Positions 48,588-58,617 of a stretch of 64,000 nucleotides of DNA are shown in pieces. Source of the DNA: Spongiibacter thalassae (lineage in GTDB: Bacteria > Pseudomonadota > Gammaproteobacteria > Pseudomonadales > Spongiibacteraceae); assembly GCF_012272835.1 (NCBI RefSeq), contig NZ_JAAWWK010000003.1, positions 434,001 to 498,000 of the forward strand. The letters run 5' to 3'. The notes beneath the pieces were generated by a model. The model saw only the letters and a program-made list of their open reading frames with translations. It was not told the DNA's origin and searched no databases. Each line of letters opens with the position of its first letter. Positions within the stretch are counted from its first letter, which is position 1. Made by a program: the position numbers and the translations under genes.

Positions 48588-48611
48588 AAAGGCCCGCTTG
48601 AGCGGGCCTTT
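48588..48611. terminator. Bidirectional terminator between rluB and rmf
   Basis: A perfect 10-bp stem, AAAGGCCCGC with GCGGGCCTTT around TTGA, has A and T on its two sides. It ends rluB on the plus strand and rmf on the minus strand. Confidence 0.9.
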
Positions 48612-48645
48612 AAAATATATTGCTTACGATGAAAGTTCGAGGTTG

Positions 48646-48849
48646 TTAGTGAAACGCCTGTTTTTGGAGCGACGCGGCAGTGTCCAATCCGTCCCAGTGG
48701 TCAGTGCGTCCTTCTCTCCAGCCTGAGAGCCATTCCTGACGAAGTTGTTGTTGGCTGTGTGGGCAGTTCTCCTTCTGTCGGCCGGAAATGCCAGCCTGAT
48801 AACCACGTTGGTATGCGCGCTCGGTCATGTCGCGTTTCTGTCTTCTCAT
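48646..48849 (-). CDS. rmf: Ribosome modulation factor
   Basis: A 67-residue basic protein that turns 70S ribosomes into inactive 100S dimers in stationary phase or starvation. MRRQKRDMTERAYQRGYQAG at the start and EWLSGWREGRTDHWDG near residue 40 match RMF closely. The ATG at 48849 is used; longer in-frame starts upstream lack homology. It is slightly longer than the Escherichia protein (55 residues), with an extra C-terminal tail. Confidence 0.93.
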   Translation of the reverse strand: MRRQKRDMTERAYQRGYQAGISGRQKENCPHSQQQLRQEWLSGWREGRTDHWDGLDTAASLQKQAFH

Positions 48850-49099
48850 AGGGCAAATGCCTCCATTGTTCAACGTGCACCCGCTGCGGAAAAGGGTCAA
48901 AACCCGCAGCGAACCTACATTGTGGAGCCGGTTTATCTGTCTCCACAATGGACTTATCATGTAACCAAACTTTCACACTTTTAGTCTACGACCGTTTTAG
49001 TATAAGCCTGCGCGCCTTTATAGGCATGCCGTATAAAGCGGACAACTTATTGAATAGTAACTATTTTATGCCAACACGCAACGTCACTTCGGGTGCTGA

Positions 49100-51286
49100 A
49101 TGAGTCAAATAATGGAAATCACATTGAGCTGCCCAAAGGGGCTTGAGGCCTTGCTGGCAGATGAAGCCCGCAGTCTTGGCGCCGAGCCATTGAAGGAAAC
49201 GGTGGGGGCAATACAGGTTACCTGCGATCTCAACACCACCTACCGGCTGTGTTTGTGGTCGCGCCTGGCCAACCGCGTATTACTCCCCCTCACAGAGTTT
49301 CGCGGTGACACCGCAGACGCCTTGTACGAAGGGGTGAGCAGTATTGACTGGGGCAGACACATTGCCCCGGCGTCCAGTCTGGTGGTGGACTTTGGCGGCA
49401 AGAGCGACGATATCCGCAACAGCCACTTCGGCGCGTTGCGCTGCAAAGATGCGATCGTCGATCACTTTACCCGACAGGGCCTTGAGCGGCCGTCGGTGGC
49501 CAAAAGCCAGGCGGATGTGCGCGTACACGTGCGCCTGCGCAAGGGCCGTATTCAGGTGTCCCTGGATCTGTCCGGCGAAAGCCTGCACCGCCGCGGCTAT
49601 CGCCAGAGTGTCGCTCTGGCGCCCCTAAAGGAAAACCTGGCCGCCGCCCTGCTGATGCGTGCAGATTGGCCCGGCATCGCCAGTCGCGGCGGAGCCCTTA
49701 TCGACCCGATGTGTGGCAGTGGTACGCTGTTGATCGAAGGCGCGATGATGGCGATGAATATCGCCCCGGGCTTGCACCGGGAATATTGGGGGTTCAGCGG
49801 CTGGCTCGGTCACGACGGTGCTCTTTGGCAGGACGCACTCGCCGCGGCCAGGGCCCAGCGGGAGCTCGCCATGCAGCGCAACTGGCCGGAAATCCGTGGC
49901 TATGATGCCAGTCCCAAGGTCATCGACCAGGCCGAGGAAAATATTCTGCGCGCAGGGCTCGAAAAAGTAGTGCGGGTGTCCCGCAGGGATCTTGCAGGCC
50001 TGAAAAAACCCAGCCACCGCGATACCGACTTTGGCTTGCTGATTACCAACCCGCCCTATGGCGAACGACTGGGGGATGAGTCGGAGCTACTCCACTTGTA
50101 TCGCCGTCTTGGGCAGGGGATGCGCGACGAATTTTTCGGCTGGGAAGCGGCGGTATTTACCGGCAACCCTAACCTGGGCAAACGCATGGGTTTGCGCAGC
50201 CGCCGTCAGTATCAACTTTTTAACGGCACCATTCCCAGCAAATTATTGTTGTTTACCATTAACGACGAGGCCGTGGTTAATGAGCGCCCCGCCGGTGACA
50301 AGCCCGCCAACCACAGCAACAATGACCGGGCACCGTTGACCGCCGGCGGGCAGATGTTTGCCAATCGGCTACGCAAGAACCTCAAACGTCTGGAAAAATG
50401 GCGGCGAAAGGAAGATATCAGCTGCTTTCGTGCCTACGATGCAGACATGCCCGAGTACGCCGTCGCCGTGGATTGTTACGGCAGCGCGGTACATGTCAGT
50501 GAATATGTTGCGCCGGCGTCAGTCAGTGAGGAGGATGCTACCCGCCGGCTAAGGGAGGTGCTGGACGCCTGCTCCGAAGTGTTCAACATTTCTGCCCGGG
50601 ACATCGCGGTCAAAGAGCGCCGCCGCCAGCGTGGCGTAGCCCAATACGAACGCATCGCGCCTACAGGGAAAACCCTTGAAGTGCGCGAAGGGCAGGCACG
50701 GCTGATTGTGAATCTTCGAGATTATCTCGATACCGGCTTGTTCCTCGACCACCGCCCGGTGCGCCTCGATATTGCTGCACGGGCCAAGGGCAAGCGCTTT
50801 CTGAATCTGTTCTGCTACACCGCTGTAGCCAGCGTTCACGCGGGACTGGGCGGCGCTCGCTCAACCACATCGGTGGATATGTCGCACACCTATTTGCGCT
50901 GGGCGAAACAGAACCTGGCGCTTAATGGCCTGAGTGAAGGTCGTCATATGACGGTGCGGGGCGATTGCCGAAAATGGCTGGCGGAGTGCCAGGACAAGTA
51001 TGATTTGATCCTGCTCGATCCACCGACCTTTTCGAATTCAAAGAGAATGGACGATGTACTGGACACCCAGAGGGATCACCCCGAACTTATAGCCCAGGCG
51101 ATGAAGTGCCTCAGTAAGGATGGTCTGCTGATATTTTCCACGAACAAACGGGGCTTTATACTTGAGCCCTCACTGGAGCAACAGTACCGGATTGAAGATC
51201 GCTGCCGCTGGTCACTCGACGAAGACTTCAAACGCCGCAGTAAGCCTATCCACTATTGTTGGTATATTCAGCACGGCGGTAAATAA
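49100..51286 (+). CDS. rlmKL: 23S rRNA methyltransferase RlmKL (m7G2069 and m2G2445)
   Basis: A 728-residue fused methyltransferase. A THUMP domain (about residues 45-155) is followed by the N-terminal RlmL domain with DPMCGSGTLLIEGAMMA near 208 and NPPYGERLGDE near 316, and then the C-terminal RlmK domain with FLNLFCYTAVASVHAGLGGA near 572 and DLILLDPPTFSNSKRM near 636. Both catalytic NPPY/DPPTFSNS motifs are intact. The full length shows both activities are in one protein, as in other gammaproteobacteria. Confidence 0.96.
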   Translation: MSQIMEITLSCPKGLEALLADEARSLGAEPLKETVGAIQVTCDLNTTYRLCLWSRLANRVLLPLTEFRGDTADALYEGVSSIDWGRHIAPASSLVVDFGGKSDDIRNSHFGALRCKDAIVDHFTRQGLERPSVAKSQADVRVHVRLRKGRIQVSLDLSGESLHRRGYRQSVALAPLKENLAAALLMRADWPGIASRGGALIDPMCGSGTLLIEGAMMAMNIAPGLHREYWGFSGWLGHDGALWQDALAAARAQRELAMQRNWPEIRGYDASPKVIDQAEENILRAGLEKVVRVSRRDLAGLKKPSHRDTDFGLLITNPPYGERLGDESELLHLYRRLGQGMRDEFFGWEAAVFTGNPNLGKRMGLRSRRQYQLFNGTIPSKLLLFTINDEAVVNERPAGDKPANHSNNDRAPLTAGGQMFANRLRKNLKRLEKWRRKEDISCFRAYDADMPEYAVAVDCYGSAVHVSEYVAPASVSEEDATRRLREVLDACSEVFNISARDIAVKERRRQRGVAQYERIAPTGKTLEVREGQARLIVNLRDYLDTGLFLDHRPVRLDIAARAKGKRFLNLFCYTAVASVHAGLGGARSTTSVDMSHTYLRWAKQNLALNGLSEGRHMTVRGDCRKWLAECQDKYDLILLDPPTFSNSKRMDDVLDTQRDHPELIAQAMKCLSKDGLLIFSTNKRGFILEPSLEQQYRIEDRCRWSLDEDFKRRSKPIHYCWYIQHGGK

Positions 51287-51294
51287 TTGCAGGC

Positions 51295-51404
51295 ATAAAA
51301 AAACGGCGGTTGCCGCTCATCTCAGATTTGCTGCAGTGCGTAACTGCAAACGCCTGTCACAACCAAGGGGTTGAGCCAGAACTGTGATGGGGGAACCGCC
51401 GTTC
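51295..51404 (-). terminator. Large structured terminator of the cold-shock gene
   Basis: AACGGCGGTT (51302-51311) and AACCGCCGTT (51394-51403) are exact inverses 82 bp apart, and seven T follow on the minus strand. An inner hairpin with TGCAG/CTGCA arms (51332-51348) sits inside. It is a terminator with an unusually large branched stem. Confidence 0.65.
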
Positions 51405-51416
51405 TCAATGACGCAT

Positions 51417-51623
51417 TTACAGGACAGTAACGTTCGCTGCCTGTGGGCCTTTCTGGCCGCTTTGTACGTCGAATTCTACCGCTTGACCTTCGGCCAGAGT
51501 TTTAAAACCTGAACCGCTGATCGCGCTGAAGTGAACGAAAACGTCTGGGCCTGAGTCCTGCTCAATGAATCCAAAGCCTTTAGTTTCGTTGAACCATTTT
51601 ACTTTACCAGTACTTCTGGACAT
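51417..51623 (-). CDS. Cold-shock domain protein (CspA family)
   Basis: A 68-residue single-stranded nucleic-acid-binding protein. The RNP1 motif KGFGFIEQ and RNP2 motif DVFVHFSAI are present, with the start [15 protein letters not shown]. It is an OB-fold RNA chaperone of the CspA/CspD type; which paralogue cannot be told. A long leader (about 135 nt) is likely, as a TATAAT box on the minus strand lies at 51766-51771. Confidence 0.95.
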   Translation of the reverse strand: MSRSTGKVKWFNETKGFGFIEQDSGPDVFVHFSAISGSGFKTLAEGQAVEFDVQSGQKGPQAANVTVL

Positions 51624-51765
51624 TGTATTAAACCTCGTTGTTTAAGTTTGCCTTGTTTGGCGAGAGCTGAGATAGGCAGGGTAGTTATGAAACAGAACGA
51701 GGTACTAAAAACGACTTCGTGGTGCTTTTACATAAAACCAAGCTGCATCTATTGCCAGCTCGCTC

Positions 51766-51771
51766 ATTATA
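51766..51771 (-). promoter_or_regulatory. Candidate -10 box of the cold-shock gene
   Basis: TATAAT on the minus strand, with only a weak -35 (TCTATA) 17 bp upstream. It implies a leader of about 135 nt, in line with the long leaders of csp messages. Confidence 0.4.
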
Positions 51772-51824
51772 TACACAGGAAATACCGGTATAGAAAGCCT
51801 TTTGGCCGCTATAAAATGAATTTT

Positions 51825-53951
51825 TTATGTCCTTTTTCGCGGCGGCAACCCGGTGTGCTGGGTGAGAATACGTTTGCCCTTGCCATTTTTAGGCACCCAG
51901 TTCGCCGGTTGACGAGGTGGCACCAGATGTTTTTTACCGTAGCCAATCAAATCCTTACGGCCCATAGCTAACAGGGAAGCACGCAGCGCTGGCCAACCTT
52001 CAGGGTCGTGGTAACGCAAATACGCCTTGTGCAAACGGCGCTGTTTCAAGCCCTTGGCACTGAACACTTCCTCGCTGTTGCGGGTCACCTTGCGCAGCGG
52101 GTTTTTACCCGAATAGTACATTGCCGTCGCGTTGGCCATTGGCGAAGGATAAAAAGCCTGCACCTGATCTGCCCGGAAACCGTTTTGTTTCAACCACAGG
52201 GCCAGGTTCATCATGTCTTCATCGCGGGTGCCCGGATGGGCAGCAATAAAGTAGGGGATCAGATACTGTTCCTTACCCGCTTGTTTTGAATATTTGTCGA
52301 ACATCGCCTTGAAGCGGTCGTAGCTACCCATGCCCGGCTTCATCATCTTCGACAAGGGCGAATCTTCCGAGTGCTCCGGCGCAATTTTCAGGTAACCGCC
52401 GACATGGTGGGTGACCAGCTCCTTGACGTATTCAGGGGTTTCCACTGCCAGATCGTAGCGCAGTCCCGATGCTATCAGCACTTTTTTCACGCCCTTGACT
52501 GCGCGTACATCCCTATACAGGTCAATCAGAGGGGTCTGGTCGGTGTTCAGGTTTTTACAAATACCGGGATAAACACAGGACAAGCGCCGACAACTTTTTT
52601 CTATTTCCTCGCTCTTGCAGGTCAACTGCCACATATTTGCGGTCGGTCCACCCAGGTCGGACACCACGCCGGTAAAACCCGGTGTGGTGTCGCGGATTTT
52701 TTCCACTTCGCGAACAATCGATTCCTGGGAACGACTCTGAATAATTCGCCCCTCGTGTTCGGTGATTGAACAGAAGCTGCAACCGCCAAAACAGCCCCGC
52801 ATGATGTTCACCGAGGTACGGATCATTTCATAGGCGGGTATTTTCGCGCTGCCGTATTTAGGGTGGGGCAGACGCTGGTAGGGTCTTTCGAAAACCCAGT
52901 CCAGCTCCTCAGTGGTCAGCGGAATCGGCGGAGGGTTCAGCCACACCTCTTTGTCGCCGTGGGCCTGCACCAAGGCGCGGGCATTGCCCGGGTTGGTTTC
53001 CAGGTGAAGCACTCGGGCCGCGTGGGCGTAGCTGACCGGATCACTTTTTACCGTTTCGTAGGCCGGTAGCCGAATGACCGTGGTTTCCGCGGCGGCACCA
53101 CTTTTGCGCGCGTGGCGGGGATCGATAATCGTCACCGTTTGCACTTCATCAGCGGGAGCGGCTTGTTGTTCGGTTTTGCACGCGGGATCGGCGCTGGTGT
53201 CTACATAGGGGCTGGTAATCGGATCGACCTTGCCCGGCTGATCGACATGACTGGAATCGACAACCGTCCAGCCATTAGGGACTGCATCGGCAATATAGGC
53301 AGTACCACGGAGGTCGCGGATGCTGTCAATGGCTTCACCCCGGGAGAGGCGATGGGCCAGGTCGACAATCGCGCGCTCGGCATTGCCATAGAGCAACAGG
53401 TCTGCACGGGAGTCCATCAATATCGAGCGACGTACCTTGTCACTCCAGTAGTCGTAGTGGGCGATGCGGCGCAGACTGGCTTCAATAGAGCCGATCACAA
53501 TGGGGCTGTCTTTATAGGCCTCGCGACAGCGCTGGGCGTAGACAATCACCGCGCGGTCCGGCCGCTTTCCGCCAACGTTATCGGGGGAGTAGGCGTCGTC
53601 GTGGCGCAAACGTCGATCTGCGGTATAGCGGTTTATCATCGAGTCCATATTGCCCGCCGCAACCCCAAAGAACAGGTTGGGCTGGCCCAGTGCCTTGAAC
53701 GGCTCCGCTGACTGCCAGTCAGGCTGGTCGATAATTCCCACCCTGAAACCCTGGGCTTCCAGCACACGACCGATTACTGCCATACCAAAGCTGGGGTGGT
53801 CGACGTAGGCATCGCCAGTGACAATTATTATGTCGCAACTGTCCCAGCCCAGCGCATCCATTTCCTTGCGGCTGGTAGGCAGGAAAGGCGCTGTGCCGAA
53901 GCACTCTGCCCAGTACTGGCGGTGGCTGAAAATAGGTGGGGGTAAAGACAT
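51825..53951 (-). CDS. YgiQ family radical SAM protein
   Basis: About 708 residues. The start [19 protein letters not shown] and the YgiQ N-terminal domain ([20 protein letters not shown] near residue 45) are typical. The radical SAM cluster motif is [12 protein letters not shown] (CxxxCxxC) near residue 380, and [16 protein letters not shown] and KIAPEHSED follow. The reaction is unknown. The ATG at 53951 is chosen over one at 53981, which adds ten residues outside the family start. Confidence 0.9.
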   Translation of the reverse strand: MSLPPPIFSHRQYWAECFGTAPFLPTSRKEMDALGWDSCDIIIVTGDAYVDHPSFGMAVIGRVLEAQGFRVGIIDQPDWQSAEPFKALGQPNLFFGVAAGNMDSMINRYTADRRLRHDDAYSPDNVGGKRPDRAVIVYAQRCREAYKDSPIVIGSIEASLRRIAHYDYWSDKVRRSILMDSRADLLLYGNAERAIVDLAHRLSRGEAIDSIRDLRGTAYIADAVPNGWTVVDSSHVDQPGKVDPITSPYVDTSADPACKTEQQAAPADEVQTVTIIDPRHARKSGAAAETTVIRLPAYETVKSDPVSYAHAARVLHLETNPGNARALVQAHGDKEVWLNPPPIPLTTEELDWVFERPYQRLPHPKYGSAKIPAYEMIRTSVNIMRGCFGGCSFCSITEHEGRIIQSRSQESIVREVEKIRDTTPGFTGVVSDLGGPTANMWQLTCKSEEIEKSCRRLSCVYPGICKNLNTDQTPLIDLYRDVRAVKGVKKVLIASGLRYDLAVETPEYVKELVTHHVGGYLKIAPEHSEDSPLSKMMKPGMGSYDRFKAMFDKYSKQAGKEQYLIPYFIAAHPGTRDEDMMNLALWLKQNGFRADQVQAFYPSPMANATAMYYSGKNPLRKVTRNSEEVFSAKGLKQRRLHKAYLRYHDPEGWPALRASLLAMGRKDLIGYGKKHLVPPRQPANWVPKNGKGKRILTQHTGLPPRKRT

Positions 53952-54119
53952 ACAACATACACTCTCGATACAGGCGCGCATTGTAGCTGATCCGGCGGCT
54001 TTTTGCTGGCCTGATCAGCACTTGAGATATGTGAATTTGGGGGTGTTATGCTTGCTATTACTGTCGATACTGGCTAAATAAAGCGTCTTACACACGAGTG
54101 GTTAACAGGAGTCGTTAAA

Positions 54120-54575
54120 ATGGAGTGGTTAGACGCCAATATTCAATACTGGCACTGGATGGTTTTTGGACTGCTGCTCGTGGCTAGCGAAGTGTTCGTG
54201 CCCAGCTTTGTAATGTTGTGGTTCGGAGCGAGCGCCATTGCAGTGGGGTTGATTACCGCAGTGGTGCCACTGAGTATCACAGTGCAGCTACTTATCTGGG
54301 GCGCACTGTCCGCTATTGATCTGTTTATCTGGTTCCGCTTTGTGCACCCGAAGATGAAAAGTCGCAGTTATTCCGGGATGGGCCGAGAGCAGATTGTTGG
54401 CAAGGAGGCGATGGTGATTGATGTGTCGGAGCGGGGCCAGGGGCATTTGCGCTTCAGTGTACCCATTCTCGGCAGCGAGGAGTGGAGCTTTCGCTGTGAA
54501 TCTGCCGTCGCGATTGGCGACAAGGTCGTAGTTCTGGACGTCACCGGTAACTCACTTCTGGTTAGACCCAGCTGA
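54120..54575 (+). CDS. NfeD family membrane protein
   Basis: A 151-residue short NfeD protein: two to three N-terminal helices (WMVFGLLLVASEVFVPSFVM near residue 14, and LLIWGALSAIDLFIWFRF near 60) and a soluble OB-fold C-terminus (GKEAMVIDVSERGQGHLRF near 95). These proteins pair with a stomatin-like partner, here the next gene 99 bp downstream, and are linked to membrane microdomain quality control. Escherichia YbbK is the equivalent (with QmcA). Confidence 0.9.
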   Translation: MEWLDANIQYWHWMVFGLLLVASEVFVPSFVMLWFGASAIAVGLITAVVPLSITVQLLIWGALSAIDLFIWFRFVHPKMKSRSYSGMGREQIVGKEAMVIDVSERGQGHLRFSVPILGSEEWSFRCESAVAIGDKVVVLDVTGNSLLVRPS

Positions 54576-54674
54576 GTTGAACAAATGCCGGACGGCGATT
54601 TCAGCCATGACATACCCCTACCTATGGAATACTGCGCCCAACAGCGAGTGGGCGCCACACTAAAGGACAACACT

Positions 54675-55520
54675 ATGGATGGCTTAGCCATTACCGGAGC
54701 ACTTCTCGTACTGGTTTTCGTGACCCTCTCAATGGGCATCAAAACTGTTCCCCAAGGCTACAAGCATATTGTGCAACGCCTGGGGAAATACCACAGCACC
54801 CTTAACCCGGGCCTGAACTTTATTATTCCCTACATTGACAACGTCGCCTACAAGCTGACGACCAAGGATATTGTGCTCGACATTCCCTCACAGGAAGTCA
54901 TTACCGAAGACAATGCGGTTATCATTGCCAACGCGGTGGCCTACATCAACATCGTCTCTCCGGAAAAGGCGGTTTACGGGGTAGAAGACTACAATATCGC
55001 CATCCAGAATCTGGTGCAGACCGCGCTGCGGTCAATCATTGGTGAAATGGCGCTGGACTCAGCACTGTCCTCACGGGATCAAATCAAAGCGAAACTGAAG
55101 GCGGCAATTTCCGACGATATCTCTGACTGGGGCATCACCCTGAAAACCGTCGAGATACAGGACATTAACCCATCGACAACCATGCAGCGTGCCATGGAAG
55201 AGCAGGCGGCCGCCGAGCGCCTGCGTCGCGCGGCGGTCACCAAGGCCGAAGGGGAGAAACAAGCCGCGATACTGGAGGCAGAAGGGCGTCTGGAAGCCTC
55301 TCGTCGCGACGCCCAGGCCGAGGTGGTACTGGCCAAGGCGAGCAGTGCCGCCATCGAAGTGGTGTCCGAAGCGGTAAAAGGCGACGAACTGCCAGTGATG
55401 TATCTACTCGGCGAAAAATACACCCAGGCCTTGCAGGAGCTGGCATCGTCGAACAACGCCAAAACCGTAGTGCTGCCCGCAGACCTTCCCCAGGCACTGC
55501 GCGGCATGTTGAACAAATAG
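54675..55520 (+). CDS. qmcA: SPFH/stomatin-like protein QmcA
   Basis: About 281 residues. An N-terminal membrane anchor (GLAITGALLVLVFVTLSMGI) leads into the SPFH domain (VPQGYKHIVQRLGKYHSTLNP near residue 24; TEDNAVIIANAVAYINI near 78) and an Ala/Glu-rich coiled coil (EEQAAAERLRRAAVTKAEGE near 175). The ATG at 54675 is chosen because the anchor starts there; earlier in-frame starts give an unrelated leader. It forms an operon with the nfeD gene and is expected to build large ring or raft-like assemblies in the inner membrane. Confidence 0.92.
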   Translation: MDGLAITGALLVLVFVTLSMGIKTVPQGYKHIVQRLGKYHSTLNPGLNFIIPYIDNVAYKLTTKDIVLDIPSQEVITEDNAVIIANAVAYINIVSPEKAVYGVEDYNIAIQNLVQTALRSIIGEMALDSALSSRDQIKAKLKAAISDDISDWGITLKTVEIQDINPSTTMQRAMEEQAAAERLRRAAVTKAEGEKQAAILEAEGRLEASRRDAQAEVVLAKASSAAIEVVSEAVKGDELPVMYLLGEKYTQALQELASSNNAKTVVLPADLPQALRGMLNK

Positions 55521-55552
55521 TGTAAACAGACCCAAAGGATCTAGCAGGATTT

Positions 55553-56407
55553 ATGGAACACACTTATCGACTCATTACCCATTGTCCCGATCAGGTGGGT
55601 ATCGTCGCCCGCGTCAGCCAGTTTGTCGCAGAGCACGGGGGCTGGCTGACCGAAGCCAACTACCACGCCGACGCCGAGAGCAACTGGTTTTTCATGCGCA
55701 ATGAGATCAAGGCGGATTCCTTGACCATGGGCGCCGACGCGGTACGCGAAGCGTTCCGGCCTATCGCAGAAGAATACGGCATGAACTGGGAACTGGTCGA
55801 CTCGGCCAAGCGCCGCCGAGTGGTGATTCTCGCCAGCCATGCCTCCCACTGCATTGCCGACCTGTTGCACCGCTGGCACAGCGATGAACTCTACTGCGAT
55901 ATTCCCTGCGTTATTTCCAACCACGAAAACCTGCGCAGCATGGTCGAATGGCACGGCATCCCCTTTGAATACGTGCCGGTCGACCCCGCTAACAAAGCCC
56001 CGGCCCACGCCAGGGTGCAGCAGCTCACCGCTAAATATCAGGCAGACTGCGTAGTGCTGGCGCGCTACATGCAAATTATTCCAGCGGAATTCTGCCGTGC
56101 CTATGCGGGGCGCATGATTAATATCCACCACAGTTTCTTGCCGTCCTTCATCGGCGCAAATCCCTACCAGAAGGCCTTTGATCGCGGCGTGAAACTGATT
56201 GGTGCAACAAGCCACTATGTGACAGAACAACTCGATGAAGGGCCGATTATCGAGCAGGATGTCATTCGAGTGTCACACAGGCACAGCAAGGAAGACTTGG
56301 TAAGACTGGGCAAAGATGTAGAAAAAGCCGTTCTGGCCAGAGCCTTACGTAATCATCTTGAGGATCGGGTGCTGGTTCACGGAAACAAGACCGTTGTTTT
56401 TGATTAG
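55553..56407 (+). CDS. purU: Formyltetrahydrofolate deformylase
   Basis: 284 residues that release formate from 10-formyl-tetrahydrofolate, balancing the one-carbon pool and supplying formate for purine synthesis. An N-terminal ACT domain (YRLITHCPDQVGIVARVSQF) is followed by the formyltransferase domain: VISNHENLRSMVEWHGIPF near residue 120, then MINIHHSFLPSFIGANPY near 190 (Asn-His-Ser catalytic set) and HYVTEQLDEGPIIEQD near 220. Confidence 0.95.
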   Translation: MEHTYRLITHCPDQVGIVARVSQFVAEHGGWLTEANYHADAESNWFFMRNEIKADSLTMGADAVREAFRPIAEEYGMNWELVDSAKRRRVVILASHASHCIADLLHRWHSDELYCDIPCVISNHENLRSMVEWHGIPFEYVPVDPANKAPAHARVQQLTAKYQADCVVLARYMQIIPAEFCRAYAGRMINIHHSFLPSFIGANPYQKAFDRGVKLIGATSHYVTEQLDEGPIIEQDVIRVSHRHSKEDLVRLGKDVEKAVLARALRNHLEDRVLVHGNKTVVFD

Positions 56408-56424
56408 GCCTCAACGTCGCGCCT

Positions 56425-56442
56425 CTGTCATAAAATCGTCAT
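56425..56442 (+). promoter_or_regulatory. Pho box upstream of phoB
   Basis: CTGTCAT-AAAA-TCGTCAT is two 7-bp PhoB half-sites with the standard 4-bp A/T spacer, 51 bp before the phoB ATG. It indicates autoactivation of phoBR under phosphate limitation. Confidence 0.85.
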
Positions 56443-56493
56443 CAAATGTCGTTTTAATGCACTCTAAGTATAAGTATTGGTAAAGGTAATCTT

Positions 56494-57201
56494 ATGAGCA
56501 CAAAAACCATACTCATCGTAGATGACGAGGCAGCGATACGTGAAATGATTCGCGTTGGCCTGGAACTGGCCGGCTACGATTGTCTTGAGGCAGCCAACGC
56601 CCAGGATGCCCACGGCATCATCATAGACCAGCGGCCAGACCTGGTATTACTCGACTGGATGATGCCCGTAACCAGCGGCATTGAACTGCTGCGCCGGCTG
56701 CGCCGGGAGGAGCTCACCCGCGACCTTCTGGTGATTATGTTGACCGCCAAGGACGATGAAGACAACCGTGTGCAGGGGCTGGACGTCGGTGCCGACGACT
56801 ATATCACCAAGCCATTTTCCTCGCGGGAGCTGATGGCACGCATCAAAGCAGTGATGCGCCGACTGTCGTCGCCGGAGAATGAGGAGAGCATCGAAGTTGA
56901 CGGTCTGAAGCTCGATCCTGCCAGTCACCGAGTGTTTGCCGACCAAAATCCCTTGGAGATGGGGCCAACAGAATTTAAACTCCTCAAGTTTTTTATGACC
57001 CACCAGGAGCGGGCCTACAGTCGCGGACAATTACTGGACCAAGTTTGGGGTACCAACGTATATGTCGAAGAGCGCACAGTCGATGTGCACATTCGGCGTT
57101 TGCGCAAGGCACTGCTGACCGACACCCGAGATTTCGGCCAGTTAATTCAAACCGTTCGCGGCACCGGCTATCGCTTTTCAGCCACCGGAGTAAGCGCCTA
57201 G
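56494..57201 (+). CDS. phoB: Phosphate regulon response regulator PhoB
   Basis: A 235-residue OmpR-type regulator. The receiver domain has DDE at 10-12, phosphorylated Asp54 (VLLDWMMP) and the Lys in DDYITKPFS near 106. The C-terminal winged-helix domain has [21 protein letters not shown] near 160 and [17 protein letters not shown] near 195. It activates genes at Pho boxes, three of which are seen in this block. It is followed 10 bp later by phoR. Confidence 0.96.
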   Translation: MSTKTILIVDDEAAIREMIRVGLELAGYDCLEAANAQDAHGIIIDQRPDLVLLDWMMPVTSGIELLRRLRREELTRDLLVIMLTAKDDEDNRVQGLDVGADDYITKPFSSRELMARIKAVMRRLSSPENEESIEVDGLKLDPASHRVFADQNPLEMGPTEFKLLKFFMTHQERAYSRGQLLDQVWGTNVYVEERTVDVHIRRLRKALLTDTRDFGQLIQTVRGTGYRFSATGVSA

Positions 57202-57211
57202 CGCCGGACGC

Positions 57212-58504
57212 ATGCGGTATTACAACTGGAAGACCGAACTTGTTCGCGTCACTCTCCCTTTGGCCACAGCGGCCATATTTTCAACAGCTTTTGATCTTGG
57301 CGTATGGCCGGTATTCATCGTGGCCGCTGCTGTTTGCACCTGGCTGCTTTGGCAAATGCAAAGATTAAACGACTGGCTGTACCGAGGTTCAGGGACTGAG
57401 CCACCAGAGGCGATAGGAATGTGGGGTCAGATTTTCGACACAATATATGACATGCAGAAAACCTCCGTGGCAGGCCACGAGCGTTTGCAGGCTCTTATCG
57501 ACTACCTGCAAGCCTCCTTTGCGTCAATGTCTGACGCGGTGGTGATGCTGGACGCCTACGGCAATATCGAATGGTGCAATGACGCGGCCAATACGCTGCT
57601 CGGGCTGCGCAGCGAAGACGTTGGCACGCCCCTGTTGAATTTGCTGCGAAGTCCAGGTTTTCTACGCTATTACGAAGCTGAAAAATTCGCGCTGCCCTTC
57701 GAGATGGTGTCACCGCGCAATTCCGAGATACAGCTGAGCATTAGTATCAGCTTCTTTGCCGAGCGCAATCGGCTGCTGTTCGCCCGGGATGTGACCCGCA
57801 CCTACCGACTGGAAAAGATGCGCAAGGACTTTGTCGCCAACGTCTCCCACGAGCTGCGCACCCCGTTGACCGTCATTAATGGCTACCTCGAAACCTTTGC
57901 CGAGCATGGCGGTGAAAATCCCCGCTGGGACCGGGCAATAGCGCAAATGCTGCAGCAGTCGCGGCGTATGCACCAGTTGATTCAGGACCTGATGCTGTTA
58001 TCGCGACTTGAGTCGCTGCCCAAGGCCGCAGACCATCAGGTTATCCATATGCATTCGCTGATGGATATGATTCGCGAAGAGATCCTCGCTGCCGCCAAAG
58101 GCCCCCGCACCGTGGTGATCGAATGTGACGATGCCATTACCCTCAAGGGGCAGTCGGCGGAAATTCGCAGTGCATTCTCCAACCTGGCGGTCAACGCCGC
58201 CCGCTATACCGGCGACAACGACACCATCACCCTGCGCTGGCGGCAGGATCAGGGGCACCTGGTGTTCGAAGTGGAGGATACCGGAATCGGCATCGAACCC
58301 CAGTATATCCCCAGACTCACCGAGCGCTTTTACCGGGTAGATCAAAGTCGCTCACTGGATACTGGCGGAACCGGCCTTGGACTGGCAATTGTCAAACACG
58401 TACTTTTGCGCCACCGGGGTGAATTAAAGATACAGAGCGTCCCGGGGAAGGGCAGTATCTTCGCCTGCTACTTCCCACTGGCCCTGGCGGCCAAGGTCGA
58501 TTAA
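57212..58504 (+). CDS. phoR: Phosphate regulon sensor kinase PhoR
   Basis: A 430-residue histidine kinase. Two close N-terminal helices (about residues 10-48) anchor it; a PAS domain (SMSDAVVMLDAYGNIEWCND, about 108-128) follows, then the dimerisation domain with phosphorylated His213 in NVSHELRTPLTV, and the ATPase domain with N box (FSNLAVNAARYT, near 328) and G boxes (DTGIGIEPQY and GGTGLGLAIVK). The short periplasmic loop is normal for PhoR, which senses through the Pst transporter rather than directly. Confidence 0.95.
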   Translation: MRYYNWKTELVRVTLPLATAAIFSTAFDLGVWPVFIVAAAVCTWLLWQMQRLNDWLYRGSGTEPPEAIGMWGQIFDTIYDMQKTSVAGHERLQALIDYLQASFASMSDAVVMLDAYGNIEWCNDAANTLLGLRSEDVGTPLLNLLRSPGFLRYYEAEKFALPFEMVSPRNSEIQLSISISFFAERNRLLFARDVTRTYRLEKMRKDFVANVSHELRTPLTVINGYLETFAEHGGENPRWDRAIAQMLQQSRRMHQLIQDLMLLSRLESLPKAADHQVIHMHSLMDMIREEILAAAKGPRTVVIECDDAITLKGQSAEIRSAFSNLAVNAARYTGDNDTITLRWRQDQGHLVFEVEDTGIGIEPQYIPRLTERFYRVDQSRSLDTGGTGLGLAIVKHVLLRHRGELKIQSVPGKGSIFACYFPLALAAKVD

Positions 58505-58545
58505 GAAAACAGAAATATTACAAAGCGGCGACAGGGCGCGTCTCG

Positions 58546-58563
58546 CTGTAACAATTGTGTCAT
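58546..58563 (+). promoter_or_regulatory. Pho box upstream of pstS
   Basis: CTGTAAC-AATT-GTGTCAT is a two-half-site Pho box 54 bp before the pstS start codon. Confidence 0.8.
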
Positions 58564-58617
58564 ATTGCAGCGATAGAATTGCCCCAGCTACAACAATGAA
58601 GGTTTCAGGAGAAGTCG

